In this document: positions 1 to 5,347 of the stretch, piece after piece
Numbering within the stretch: position 1 is the first letter of the stretch
Layout of the letters: each line of letters opens with the position of its first letter
NCBI GenBank assembly: GCA_018432565.1
Contig: JAHDSS010000123.1
Location: forward strand, 1-6,177
Reading direction: 5' to 3'
DNA from: Kiritimatiellia bacterium
Lineage (GTDB): Bacteria; Verrucomicrobiota; Kiritimatiellia; CAIQIC01; Lenti-01
Length of the DNA: 6,177 nucleotides
The notes under the pieces: model-generated
What the model was told of the DNA's origin: nothing
The model's database searches: none
Seen by the model: the letters and a program-made list of their open reading frames with translations, nothing else
Translations under genes and position numbers: made by a program

Positions 1-827
1 ATCAGCAGAGATGCCAGGGCTTCTGTTTCGTCCGCCGCCTGCTCGAACACATGGATGCCGGCATCGTCCAGCGGCAGGGGTTCGTCTTCCCACCGGTCGG
101 GGAGGGGGCGTCCCCAGGCATCGAACCGGTCGCGGTCGGATTCCGGTGCGAGGACATGCACGTCCACCGGGACGCAAGCGGCCAGCGACTCCAGCCTGCG
201 CGCGGCCAGCGCCGGCAGGTCCGGAACAAACAGCACGGCCACGCGGATGTCCGGCGGCAGATCGGGGGGGCGGCGCGCGGCCTCCCGGCGGGCGGCGAGC
301 GGGTCCGCCAGGCCCAGGCCGGCCAGATCATTGAGCAATCCTTCTTCCAGGTGCGCCAGGTCGCGCCAGCGTTCCTGCTCCTCGTCTGGGACCAGCGTTG
401 CCAGGTCCGCCAGCGACCGGTCGGCATCGGTCACCTGCCGCCGCACGTCCTGGATCTGGGCGGCGATATTCAGAGCGAAGGCAAAATCCCAGGGCAGGTC
501 GGCGGAAGGCAGGAGGGCTTTCGGAGGCCGCGCGAGCAGGCGGCGGGCCAGCAGGGCCAGGGTCAGCGAGTCATCCGCCGCATGGGGAGGCGGGACGATC
601 AGGTGCTCGGGCGTCACGATGCGGCCCGACAGGACGGCCGATCCCCGGGCGGCGGCGGTCCGGGCCAGTTCCGCGCGCAGGCGGCGTCCCGCGTGGCGGG
701 TCGGAACGACAATCCACCGGTCCCGCAGGTCCAGCGGTCCGTTTCCGGTCCAGTCGCGCGTCAGACAGTCCACGGCCGCCGGCAGCGCGGGCCGGTCCCA
801 CCCATGAAAATGCCGGGCGATGCTCAC
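1..827 (-). CDS. AddB-like / PD-(D/E)XK nuclease family protein, N-terminal part (runs off left edge)
   Basis: The minus strand reads without a stop from a GTG at 827-825 to the window edge, giving 275 codons. The start is supported by GAGGA seven bases upstream. The protein opens V-S-I-A-R-H-F-H-G-W-D-R-P. Residues 38-54 (WIVVPTRHAGRRLRAEL) form a beta strand followed by a P-T-R-x-A-x-R-x-L-R motif. This is the degenerate P-loop position seen at the N-terminus of AddB-type proteins, where the helicase fold has lost ATPase residues. It is followed by a G-R-I-V-T-P-E-H-L stretch and helical segments; a second strand, near residue 200, reads I-R-V-A-V-L-F-V-P-D-L-P. In the family, the nuclease domain and Fe-S cysteines lie at the far C-terminus, outside this window, so the nuclease cannot be seen. 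The likely role is double-strand break end processing in the cytoplasm, with an AddA/UvrD-like partner not present here. That it is a real gene is clear; the AddB-like assignment is moderately sure. It is divergent from the thioesterase gene. Confidence 0.75.
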   Translation of the reverse strand, partial: MSIARHFHGWDRPALPAAVDCLTRDWTGNGPLDLRDRWIVVPTRHAGRRLRAELARTAAARGSAVLSGRIVTPEHLIVPPPHAADDSLTLALLARRLLARPPKALLPSADLPWDFAFALNIAAQIQDVRRQVTDADRSLADLATLVPDEEQERWRDLAHLEEGLLNDLAGLGLADPLAARREAARRPPDLPPDIRVAVLFVPDLPALAARRLESLAACVPVDVHVLAPESDRDRFDAWGRPLPDRWEDEPLPLDDAGIHVFEQAADETEALASLL

Positions 828-896
828 GGCGGCATCCTCGCAGATCGGCGGCGGGGAATCAAACCGATCCGGCGGTCCGCCCGCGCGGGAATGGGC

Positions 897-925
897 TTGC
901 CACGGCGCATGCCGCAGGGAATAGT
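897..925 (+). promoter_or_regulatory. candidate sigma70-type promoter of the thioesterase gene
   Basis: TTGCCA (897-902; five of six bases match TTGACA) is separated by 17 bases from AATAGT (920-925; four of six match TATAAT). It lies 34 bases upstream of the ATG at 960 in the divergent spacer, and transcription would start near 932. No equally good promoter was found on the minus strand for the divergent AddB-like gene. Evidence is consensus matching only. Confidence 0.35.
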
Positions 926-959
926 GAAACCAACCACGCTGGTGACCAGGGAGAACGCC

Positions 960-1457
960 ATGACGTTGAAACAGAAGATCCGGGCCGACCGCGACATCAC
1001 GCTGCGGTTTGTCGCCGAGCCCGCCGACGAGAACCTGTTCGGCAAGGTGCATGGCGGGGCGGTGATGAAGTGGATCGACCAGGCGGGCTACGCCTGCGCC
1101 GCCAACTGGAGCGGAGGCCTCTGCGTCACGGTGTACGTCGGCGGCATCCGGTTCTACCGCCCCATTCTGATCGGGCAGCTGGTGGAAGTGCGCGCCCGCC
1201 TGATTTACACCGGCCGCACCAGCATGCACATCGCCGTGGATGTTCTTTCGCGCGACCTGCGCACGAAGAAAGGCCACGCCACCACCCATTGCGTGATTGT
1301 CTTTGTTGCGCTGGACGCCGACGGGAACCCCGTTGACGTGCCGCCCTGGCGGCCGCGGACGAAAGAAGACCGGGCGCTGGAGAACTACGCCAAGCGCCGT
1401 CTCGAACTCAGCCAGACCCTCGAACTCGAGCGCCGCCCCTATCTGGCCGAGTGGTAG
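960..1457 (+). CDS. hotdog-fold acyl-CoA thioesterase (YciA/BACH-like)
   Basis: 165-residue protein, a usual length for a single-hotdog acyl-CoA thioesterase that hydrolyses acyl-CoA to free acid and CoA in the cytoplasm. Residues 25-40 contain N25, G28, H31-G32-G33 and D40. This matches the family pattern N-x-x-G-x-x-x-G-G-x-x-x-x-x-x-D, in which the Asp is catalytic. Residues 61-77 (GGIRFYRPILIGQLVEV) and the later I-Y-T-G-R-T-S-M segment are the core strands that follow in this family. The C-terminal tail, rich in Arg and Glu, ends P-Y-L-A-E-W. The ATG at 960 was chosen because AGGGAG (948-953) sits six bases upstream and the domain begins just after it. The same frame is open back to base 51, but that upstream part is low-complexity Arg/Gly/Gln sequence opposite the AddB-like gene and is not protein-like. 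It appears monocistronic. The physiological acyl-CoA substrate cannot be read from the sequence. Confidence 0.9.
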   Translation: MTLKQKIRADRDITLRFVAEPADENLFGKVHGGAVMKWIDQAGYACAANWSGGLCVTVYVGGIRFYRPILIGQLVEVRARLIYTGRTSMHIAVDVLSRDLRTKKGHATTHCVIVFVALDADGNPVDVPPWRPRTKEDRALENYAKRRLELSQTLELERRPYLAEW

Positions 1458-1508
1458 GAAACCGGGGCCGGAAACGACGGGGGCAGCGAAATACCGGGCT
1501 CAAAAAGC

Positions 1509-1562
1509 TTGCACGGCCGAATTGTTAGGATTATGTTAAGACAGGATTCGGTTCTGTATGGT
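1509..1562 (+). promoter_or_regulatory. promoter region of the first STAS gene
   Basis: The gap 1458-1600 turns AT-richer from about 1500. Two readings are possible. One is TTGCAC (1509-1514), 17 bases, then TATGTT (1532-1537). The other has TATGGT (1557-1562) as the -10, which lines up with the TATAGT element of the second STAS gene: both are followed at a similar distance by an identical GATGGAAAG (1571-1579 here). I favour the second because of that conservation, although its -35 is poor. Bases 1458-1508 show no gene and no clear terminator. Confidence 0.4.
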
Positions 1563-1585
1563 GAAGGCCGGATGGAAAGTCGCAC

Positions 1586-1593
1586 AGAGGAGA
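1586..1593 (+). promoter_or_regulatory. ribosome binding site of the first STAS gene
   Basis: AGAGGAGA ends seven bases before the ATG at 1601, a strong Shine-Dalgarno at standard spacing that fixes the start. Confidence 0.75.
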
Positions 1594-1600
1594 AAGCCCA

Positions 1601-1957
1601 ATGCCGGAATCAAAGTTGAATTTGGAAGCCGAGGAAAGCAATGGGGTCCAGGTGATCCATGTGAACGGACCGCTGGATTCGATGACGTTTGAGCAGTTCA
1701 AATCCTTCATGGAACCGCGCATCACCCAGTCGAAGTCAAAGATTGTGCTGGATTGCCAGGGACTGTCCTACGTGAACAGCCGGGGCTTAACATTGCTGGT
1801 CCGGTATCAGCGGGCGGCGAAGCAGGAGTTTTCGTTCCTGGGGATTTCCGGACTGAACGCCCGCGCCCAGAAAGGGATCAAGCTGCTGGGCATGGATCGG
1901 ATCGTCAAGTGGTATCCCACGGTGGCCGAAGCCCTGGACGTGGCATCGGCCATGTAG
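1601..1957 (+). CDS. STAS-domain protein 1 (anti-sigma factor antagonist-like)
   Basis: 118 residues, essentially one STAS domain, as in SpoIIAA/RsbV anti-sigma factor antagonists. It has the N-terminal strand V-Q-V-I-H-V-N-G-P-L-D (16-26), a helix, the strand K-I-V-L-D-C (47-52), then L-S-Y-V-N-S-R-G-L (55-63). S60 aligns with the phosphorylated serine of the SpoIIAA family; the residue before it is Asn rather than the usual Asp, and the residue after is Arg rather than Ser/Thr. In such systems an anti-sigma kinase phosphorylates this serine, and the unphosphorylated form binds the kinase and frees a sigma factor. It is the most divergent of the three tandem copies: about 48% identical to copy 2 by hand count, with M-D-R-I-V-K-W where the others have M-G-K-L-V-R. 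A role in another signalling complex is possible, since STAS domains are not confined to sigma control. No partner kinase or phosphatase is in the window. Confidence 0.88.
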   Translation: MPESKLNLEAEESNGVQVIHVNGPLDSMTFEQFKSFMEPRITQSKSKIVLDCQGLSYVNSRGLTLLVRYQRAAKQEFSFLGISGLNARAQKGIKLLGMDRIVKWYPTVAEALDVASAM

Positions 1958-2011
1958 CGTCTCCGGGCGGGTCGCGTGCCGACCGGGGGAGGGGGCGGGA
2001 GGAATTCGCGG

Positions 2012-2041
2012 TTGTCTGGCGGTGCCGTGGAGCGGTATAGT
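2012..2041 (+). promoter_or_regulatory. promoter of the second STAS gene
   Basis: TTGTCT (2012-2017; four of six) and TATAGT (2036-2041; five of six) are separated by 18 bases, the best promoter match in the window. Transcription would start near 2048, leaving a leader of only about 23 bases that contains GATGGAAAG (2048-2056) and the Shine-Dalgarno. Its presence suggests that copy 2 is transcribed separately from copy 1. Confidence 0.55.
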
Positions 2042-2057
2042 GCGGACGATGGAAAGC

Positions 2058-2063
2058 GGAGGT
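2058..2063 (+). promoter_or_regulatory. ribosome binding site deciding the start of the second STAS gene
   Basis: GGAGGT, a perfect anti-16S match, lies seven bases before ATG 2071. An in-frame GTG at 2062 falls inside this element and therefore cannot be the start. Starting at 2071 also makes the protein exactly 118 residues, as in both neighbours. Confidence 0.8.
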
Positions 2064-2070
2064 GGTACCG

Positions 2071-2427
2071 ATGACAAGCGCGGCGTTGACAATGGAGCAG
2101 GAAGATCGGGACGGAGTGCGGCTGATACACGTCTCGGGGCCGCTGGATTCCATCACGCATGACCAGTTCCGCGACTACCTGGATCCCCTCGTGGCCGAGC
2201 CGCATGCGCGCATCGTCCTGGATTGCGAAAAGCTCAGCTATGTCAACAGCCGGGGGTTGACGCTGCTGGCCCGCTACCAGCGGATGCTGTCGTCCAGCCT
2301 GGCATTTTTCGGGGTGGCCGGGCTCAATCCCCGGATTCTCAAGGCGATTGACCTGCTGGGCATGGGAAAACTGGTCCGGGTGTATCCCGGGGTGGACGAT
2401 GCGCTGAAAGCCGCCGCGAGGCTGTGA
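2071..2427 (+). CDS. STAS-domain protein 2 (anti-sigma factor antagonist-like)
   Basis: 118-residue single STAS domain. It aligns without a gap over its whole length to the copies on each side, about 65% identical to copy 3 and 48% to copy 1 by hand count. The first strand and loop read L-I-H-V-S-G-P-L-D-S (18-27). The core strand and switch loop, I-V-L-D-C-E-K-L-S-Y-V-N-S-R-G-L, place the candidate phosphoserine at S60 with N59 before it. The second half, F-F-G-V-A-G-L-N (77-84) and L-L-G-M-G-K-L-V-R-V-Y-P, matches the strand and helix that complete the fold. Inferred role: reversible-phosphorylation switch acting on an anti-sigma kinase elsewhere in the genome, in the cytoplasm. It has its own promoter and Shine-Dalgarno and sits 113 bases after copy 1. 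Confidence 0.88.
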   Translation: MTSAALTMEQEDRDGVRLIHVSGPLDSITHDQFRDYLDPLVAEPHARIVLDCEKLSYVNSRGLTLLARYQRMLSSSLAFFGVAGLNPRILKAIDLLGMGKLVRVYPGVDDALKAAARL

Positions 2428-2496
2428 TGCCCGGGAACGGAAGGCGCAACTCGTTGGGGATAGCGGATTCCGGGAGGCGGCGCCGGCATTTCAGGG

Positions 2497-2526
2497 TTGA
2501 TCATTGCGGGCCGGCTGGAGTAGGGT
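2497..2526 (+). promoter_or_regulatory. candidate promoter of the third STAS gene and downstream run
   Basis: TTGATC (2497-2502) and TAGGGT (2521-2526) are separated by 18 bases, the same spacing as the promoter of copy 2. The -10 matches the consensus in only three bases, but the surrounding GTAGGGT...GATG pattern parallels GTATAGT...GATG and GTATGGT...GATG upstream of the other copies. The leader would be longer here, about 54 bases. The rest of the 2428-2586 gap shows no gene and no convincing terminator. Confidence 0.35.
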
Positions 2527-2569
2527 CGGGATGCTTGCCGGTGTGGTTGTGACCTCAAGCAGTGATCTT

Positions 2570-2575
2570 AAGGAG
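2570..2575 (+). promoter_or_regulatory. ribosome binding site of the third STAS gene
   Basis: AAGGAG lies 11 bases before ATG 2587, a good sequence at slightly long spacing. No alternative start is closer. Confidence 0.6.
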
Positions 2576-2586
2576 ACCAGACGATC

Positions 2587-2943
2587 ATGGCCGATGCTGT
2601 CCTGACGACGCAAATCGAGAATCGCGATGGAATCCAGCTGGTCCATGTATCCGGCCCGCTGGACTCCATGACGCACGAGCAGTTCAAGTCGCTTCTGGAT
2701 CCGATGGTCAATACGCCGGGGGTGCGAATCGTGCTGGACTGCGAGCAGCTCAGCTATGTCAACAGCAAGGGGCTGGCGCTGCTGGGCCGCTACCAGCGCA
2801 TCGCGATCCAGACCCTGTCGTTTTTCGGGATTGCCGGACTCAACCGGCGGATCACCAAGACGATTGAACTGCTGGGCATGGGCAAACTGGTCCGTCTGTA
2901 TCCCTCGGTGGACGAGGCCATGCAGGCCGCCGCGGTGTTGTAG
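2587..2943 (+). CDS. STAS-domain protein 3 (anti-sigma factor antagonist-like)
   Basis: 118-residue single STAS domain, closest to copy 2. It carries L-V-H-V-S-G-P-L-D-S (18-27), then I-V-L-D-C-E-Q-L-S-Y-V-N-S-K-G-L with S60 as the candidate phosphoserine and Lys instead of Arg at 61, followed by S-F-F-G-I-A-G-L-N and L-L-G-M-G-K-L-V-R-L-Y-P. The expected function is that of a cytoplasmic anti-sigma antagonist, as for the other two. What sets it apart is context: it lies only 22 bases upstream of a membrane-protein gene in the same direction, so it probably heads an operon with the two membrane proteins and perhaps the genes beyond. Copies 1 and 2, by contrast, are followed by gaps of more than 110 bases with promoter-like sequence. 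Confidence 0.88.
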   Translation: MADAVLTTQIENRDGIQLVHVSGPLDSMTHEQFKSLLDPMVNTPGVRIVLDCEQLSYVNSKGLALLGRYQRIAIQTLSFFGIAGLNRRITKTIELLGMGKLVRLYPSVDEAMQAAAVL

Positions 2944-2965
2944 GCGGACGGCGCGGGGGCAGCGC

Positions 2966-3916
2966 ATGCTGGAGCCGGACATCACCAGAAAATGCCTCGC
3001 GACGCTGGCGGCGGCGGGAGCGGTGGCTGGATTTTCCCTGTTTGCCTCCTGGTGGCTGACTGTTCCGGAGCGGGAAGAACCGGCCGCGGTGCGGCTTGTT
3101 TCCCGGACCGGCGTCCCGCCGGCCCCCTCCATCGAACCCCCGGCGGATCCGGTGCCTGCGGCCACCCCGCTGGCCTGGCGATCGGCCCTGGAAACGGATG
3201 TTCCGGCGCCTGCCGCGCCCGGAGGCGGCGGCAGCGAACCATGGGAGCGACGGGCGTTTGAACTGGAACAGGACAACGTGCGCCTGCGCGGGCGGCTGGA
3301 CGACATGCTGACGTGGATTCTCGACAACGTGCGCGGCACGTTTCCGCTGCCCGAGGAGCAGATGGCCCATCTGCGGCTCGATCCCGTGGACGAGAATCTG
3401 GGCGTCAGCGAAGATCTCATCCGGCTGCTGCGGATCAACGAGGAGGAAACGTCCCGGCTGGACACGGCGCTGGCGGGGACCCGCGCCGCGCTGTGGAATG
3501 TGGAGGCCGATTACATCCAGGTGGAGACGCCGGCCGACAACCAGGTGGTGCTGAGCATTCCGCCCTATCCGGTGGAAGGCGAAGAGCTGCGCGGGGCGCT
3601 GTACAGCCAGATGGAAAACACCCTGGGCGAGGGGCGTTTTCTGCGCTTCCTGCAGGTGGCCGAGTCGGGACTGGACGAATCCTTCGACTATTTCGGCGCC
3701 GCCGACCGCCTGCTGCAGTTCGAGGCGGTCCTCGATGACGCCACCGGCGATCCGCAGCTCTATGTCCGCGATGAGCGGGCGCTGCCGAATCGCGAAGATC
3801 CCCTGCGGCTGGATATCATCGCGTCCGAGCGCCTCGTGGAGGAACTGCCCGCCGAATACCTGCCGTATTGGGACTGGCTGCCGGAATCGGTGACCCGCTT
3901 TGCGGTGCGCAACTGA
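2966..3916 (+). CDS. single-pass membrane protein of unknown function (316 aa)
   Basis: I do not recognise the family. Visible architecture: a short N-terminus with basic R8-K9, one hydrophobic segment at about 11-33 (signal anchor, no lipobox or clear cleavage site), a Pro/Ala-rich linker at about 39-92, and a predicted coiled-coil helix at 93-120. The rest is an acidic, mostly helical domain to 316, including E-D-L-I-R-L-L-R-I-N-E-E-E and a Glu-rich tail ending in aromatic residues. The bulk probably lies outside the cytoplasmic membrane (inference from the anchor and linker). The ATG at 2966 was chosen because the frame upstream only shadows the STAS gene and because the hydrophobic anchor starts right after it. 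The Shine-Dalgarno is poor (GGGGG at 2955-2959), which fits translational coupling to the STAS gene ending 22 bases before. The stop overlaps the next start by one base. Possible roles such as envelope sensing or scaffolding are speculation. Confidence 0.8.
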   Translation: MLEPDITRKCLATLAAAGAVAGFSLFASWWLTVPEREEPAAVRLVSRTGVPPAPSIEPPADPVPAATPLAWRSALETDVPAPAAPGGGGSEPWERRAFELEQDNVRLRGRLDDMLTWILDNVRGTFPLPEEQMAHLRLDPVDENLGVSEDLIRLLRINEEETSRLDTALAGTRAALWNVEADYIQVETPADNQVVLSIPPYPVEGEELRGALYSQMENTLGEGRFLRFLQVAESGLDESFDYFGAADRLLQFEAVLDDATGDPQLYVRDERALPNREDPLRLDIIASERLVEELPAEYLPYWDWLPESVTRFAVRN

Positions 3917-4599
3917 TGGCGCCGCGTCCGCCAACGAAAGAGGAACTGGCCGCGTTCCGCGCGCGGGCGAGTCTGCGCGAGCGCGAAGAGCGCCGCCGCC
4001 GGGACGCCCGGAAAACGCGCCTGCGCTGGGTGTTCTGGCTGTTCGGGCTGGTGCTGCTGGCGGCGCTGGCGGCCGACGTGCGGCATCTCTCCGGACGCCT
4101 GGGGCGCTTTCAGCGCACCGGGAAGGAATCGCGCAAAGGCGATGCCGCGGACATTGCCGGGGGGCTCGAGGGGCCGCGCTATGCGGATCCCGCCGGCCGG
4201 TTCAGCCTGGTGCCGCCGCGCCACTGGGTCCGGGTCCGCCCCGAGGCGGGCTCGCCGTTCAACGCGGTGTTTCAGGGTCCGTACGGCATGGACATGGCGA
4301 TCCAGGTCGTGGTGACGAACGGGCTCACGTTCGACGGGCTGGTGGAGAACCTGCGCCGGGTCGAACGCAGCCTGGCGGCCAACATGCCCATGGAGTTCGC
4401 CTATGTGGGGCCCCACCGCGCCATCAAGCGCTCCGCCCGCCTGTTCAAGAGCAAGGTCCTGCTGCTGGACTTCCTGACCGGCGACCTGGCCCATCACGTG
4501 CAGTTCAGCATGCCGGTAGAACTCTACGATGAATACGAGCCGGTTTTTCTGCGCCTGATGCAGACCTACGAGCCCGGCCGGATCCTGCCCGCCCCCTGA
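3916..4599 (+). CDS. single-pass membrane protein with PsbP/Mog1-like-looking outer domain, unknown function (227 aa)
   Basis: It starts at ATG 3916, whose A is the last base of the preceding TGA, so it is translationally coupled to the upstream membrane protein. The N-terminus (1-37) is very basic and Arg-rich, with a run of R/E residues at 15-37. One transmembrane helix follows at about 38-53, giving an inside-N, outside-C orientation by the positive-inside rule. After a linker, Y89-A-D-P-A-G-R-F-S-L-V-P-P-R-H-W104 resembles the opening strand pair of PsbP/Mog1-like (DcrB-type) domains, in which an aspartate-phenylalanine strand leads to a P-x-x-W turn. The remaining 120 residues alternate strands and helices (Q-V-V-V-T-N, L-L-L-D-F-L) and fit that fold by size. 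The fold call is a weak impression. No catalytic motif is seen. Together with its partner it looks like a two-component envelope module. Confidence 0.8.
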   Translation: MAPRPPTKEELAAFRARASLREREERRRRDARKTRLRWVFWLFGLVLLAALAADVRHLSGRLGRFQRTGKESRKGDAADIAGGLEGPRYADPAGRFSLVPPRHWVRVRPEAGSPFNAVFQGPYGMDMAIQVVVTNGLTFDGLVENLRRVERSLAANMPMEFAYVGPHRAIKRSARLFKSKVLLLDFLTGDLAHHVQFSMPVELYDEYEPVFLRLMQTYEPGRILPAP

Positions 4600-4611
4600 C
4601 TCGGTTCAGCA

Positions 4612-4640
4612 TTGATTTTTCAGGCCGGGGACGGAATGAT
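4612..4640 (+). promoter_or_regulatory. possible promoter just upstream of the CpXC gene
   Basis: TTGATT (4612-4617), 17 bases, AATGAT (4635-4640); each box matches the consensus in four of six bases. Transcription would start near 4647, almost at the ATG, giving a leaderless or nearly leaderless message. It may be chance in this AT-richer 50-base gap. Confidence 0.25.
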
Positions 4641-4649
4641 TGCCTGCCT

Positions 4650-5342
4650 ATGCCAAATACCAGTCAGCACCGGATCGCCTGTCCGTTTTGCGGCCAGCTG
4701 CAGGACGTGGAGTTGTGGGATGTTCTGGACATGGACGAAGAGCCCGGGTTGCGGACGCAGCTGCTGTCCGGCCGGATCAACCGGGTGGACTGCCCGGGCT
4801 GCGGCAAGGGGTTCCGGGTGGACAAGCCGGTGGTGTACCGTCACCGGTCGGAGGACATCCTGATCCATTGCGATCCGGTGACGGGCAGCCGCACCCTGGC
4901 GGATGTGGAGGCGGGTTTTTCGGCCGGCGTGGCGGAACTGGAGCGTCTGCTGCCGCCGGACGTGGAGCCTCCGGACGTGCATCTCGTGATCGACTGGAGC
5001 GAGCTCGTCGAGCGGATTTTCCTGCTGGAGGAAGGGCTGGATGCGCGCCTGATCGAGCACGTCAAGTACATGATGTACCAGCAGAATCCGGACCGGCTGC
5101 CGGCGGACCGGAAGATCCTGCGGTTCAACGCGCAGGATTCGACCGACGAGCAGTTGTGCTTCGTGGTGCAGGATGCGGGCACCCGGAAGCTGGAGGCAGT
5201 GCTGCACTTTGCGCGGGCCGACTACGAGGCGCTGGTGAACGTGTTTGATTCGGGCGAGCAGCTGGCCCTGCTGGAAGAGCAGTTCCCGGGGCCGTACCTG
5301 AACGGGCGGCTGCGCTTTCTGCAGGACCAGGCGGAAGGCTAG
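4650..5342 (+). CDS. CpXC domain protein (zinc-knuckle, unknown function)
   Basis: 230 residues. Two Cys-Pro-x-Cys pairs, C11-P-F-C14 and C48-P-G-C51, form a likely zinc knuckle. They are followed by V-Y-R-H-R-S-E-D-I-L-I-H-C-D-P (62-76), the pattern that defines the CpXC domain family of bacterial proteins, whose function is not known. The C-terminal two thirds are acidic and helical, with no recognised motif and no membrane segment, so it is probably cytoplasmic. The ATG at 4650 is the only reasonable start, because no in-frame ATG or GTG precedes it in the gap. It has no proper Shine-Dalgarno: the nearest purine stretch, GGGGACGGA, ends about 14 bases upstream. It lies 50 bases after the membrane pair and five bases before endonuclease III, all in one direction. 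Domain assignment is good; role unknown. Confidence 0.85.
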   Translation: MPNTSQHRIACPFCGQLQDVELWDVLDMDEEPGLRTQLLSGRINRVDCPGCGKGFRVDKPVVYRHRSEDILIHCDPVTGSRTLADVEAGFSAGVAELERLLPPDVEPPDVHLVIDWSELVERIFLLEEGLDARLIEHVKYMMYQQNPDRLPADRKILRFNAQDSTDEQLCFVVQDAGTRKLEAVLHFARADYEALVNVFDSGEQLALLEEQFPGPYLNGRLRFLQDQAEG

Positions 5343-5347
5343 GACCC

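Noticed and set aside
51..959. Long plus-strand open frame continuous with the thioesterase
   Set aside because: Its translation is Arg/Gly/Gln-rich with no domain, lies opposite the AddB-like gene, and ends at a good Shine-Dalgarno/ATG for the thioesterase at 960.
1970..1984. Hairpin GGTCG-CGTGC-CGACC after the first STAS gene as a terminator
   Set aside because: The stem is only five pairs and is followed by a G-rich run, not a T tract, so it does not meet the pattern of an intrinsic terminator.
2062..2070. GTG at 2062 as start of the second STAS gene
   Set aside because: The codon lies within the Shine-Dalgarno GGAGGTG, and ATG 2071 gives the same 118-residue length as both paralogues.
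2491..3934. Long minus-strand open frames (324 and 360 codons) opposite the third STAS gene and the first membrane protein
   Set aside because: Products are Ser/Arg- or Arg/Gln/His-rich without domain features. They are what GC-rich coding sequence gives on the opposite strand, while the plus-strand products have clear domains or architecture.
3760..4497. Minus-strand frame opposite the second membrane protein
   Set aside because: His/Gln/Arg-rich shadow with no domain. The plus-strand gene has a start/stop overlap with its neighbour and a sensible membrane topology.
4593..4624. CCTGA...TCAGG inverted repeat with a T run after the second membrane protein
   Set aside because: The stem is short and its loop contains the T run instead of being followed by it. 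More likely chance than a terminator.
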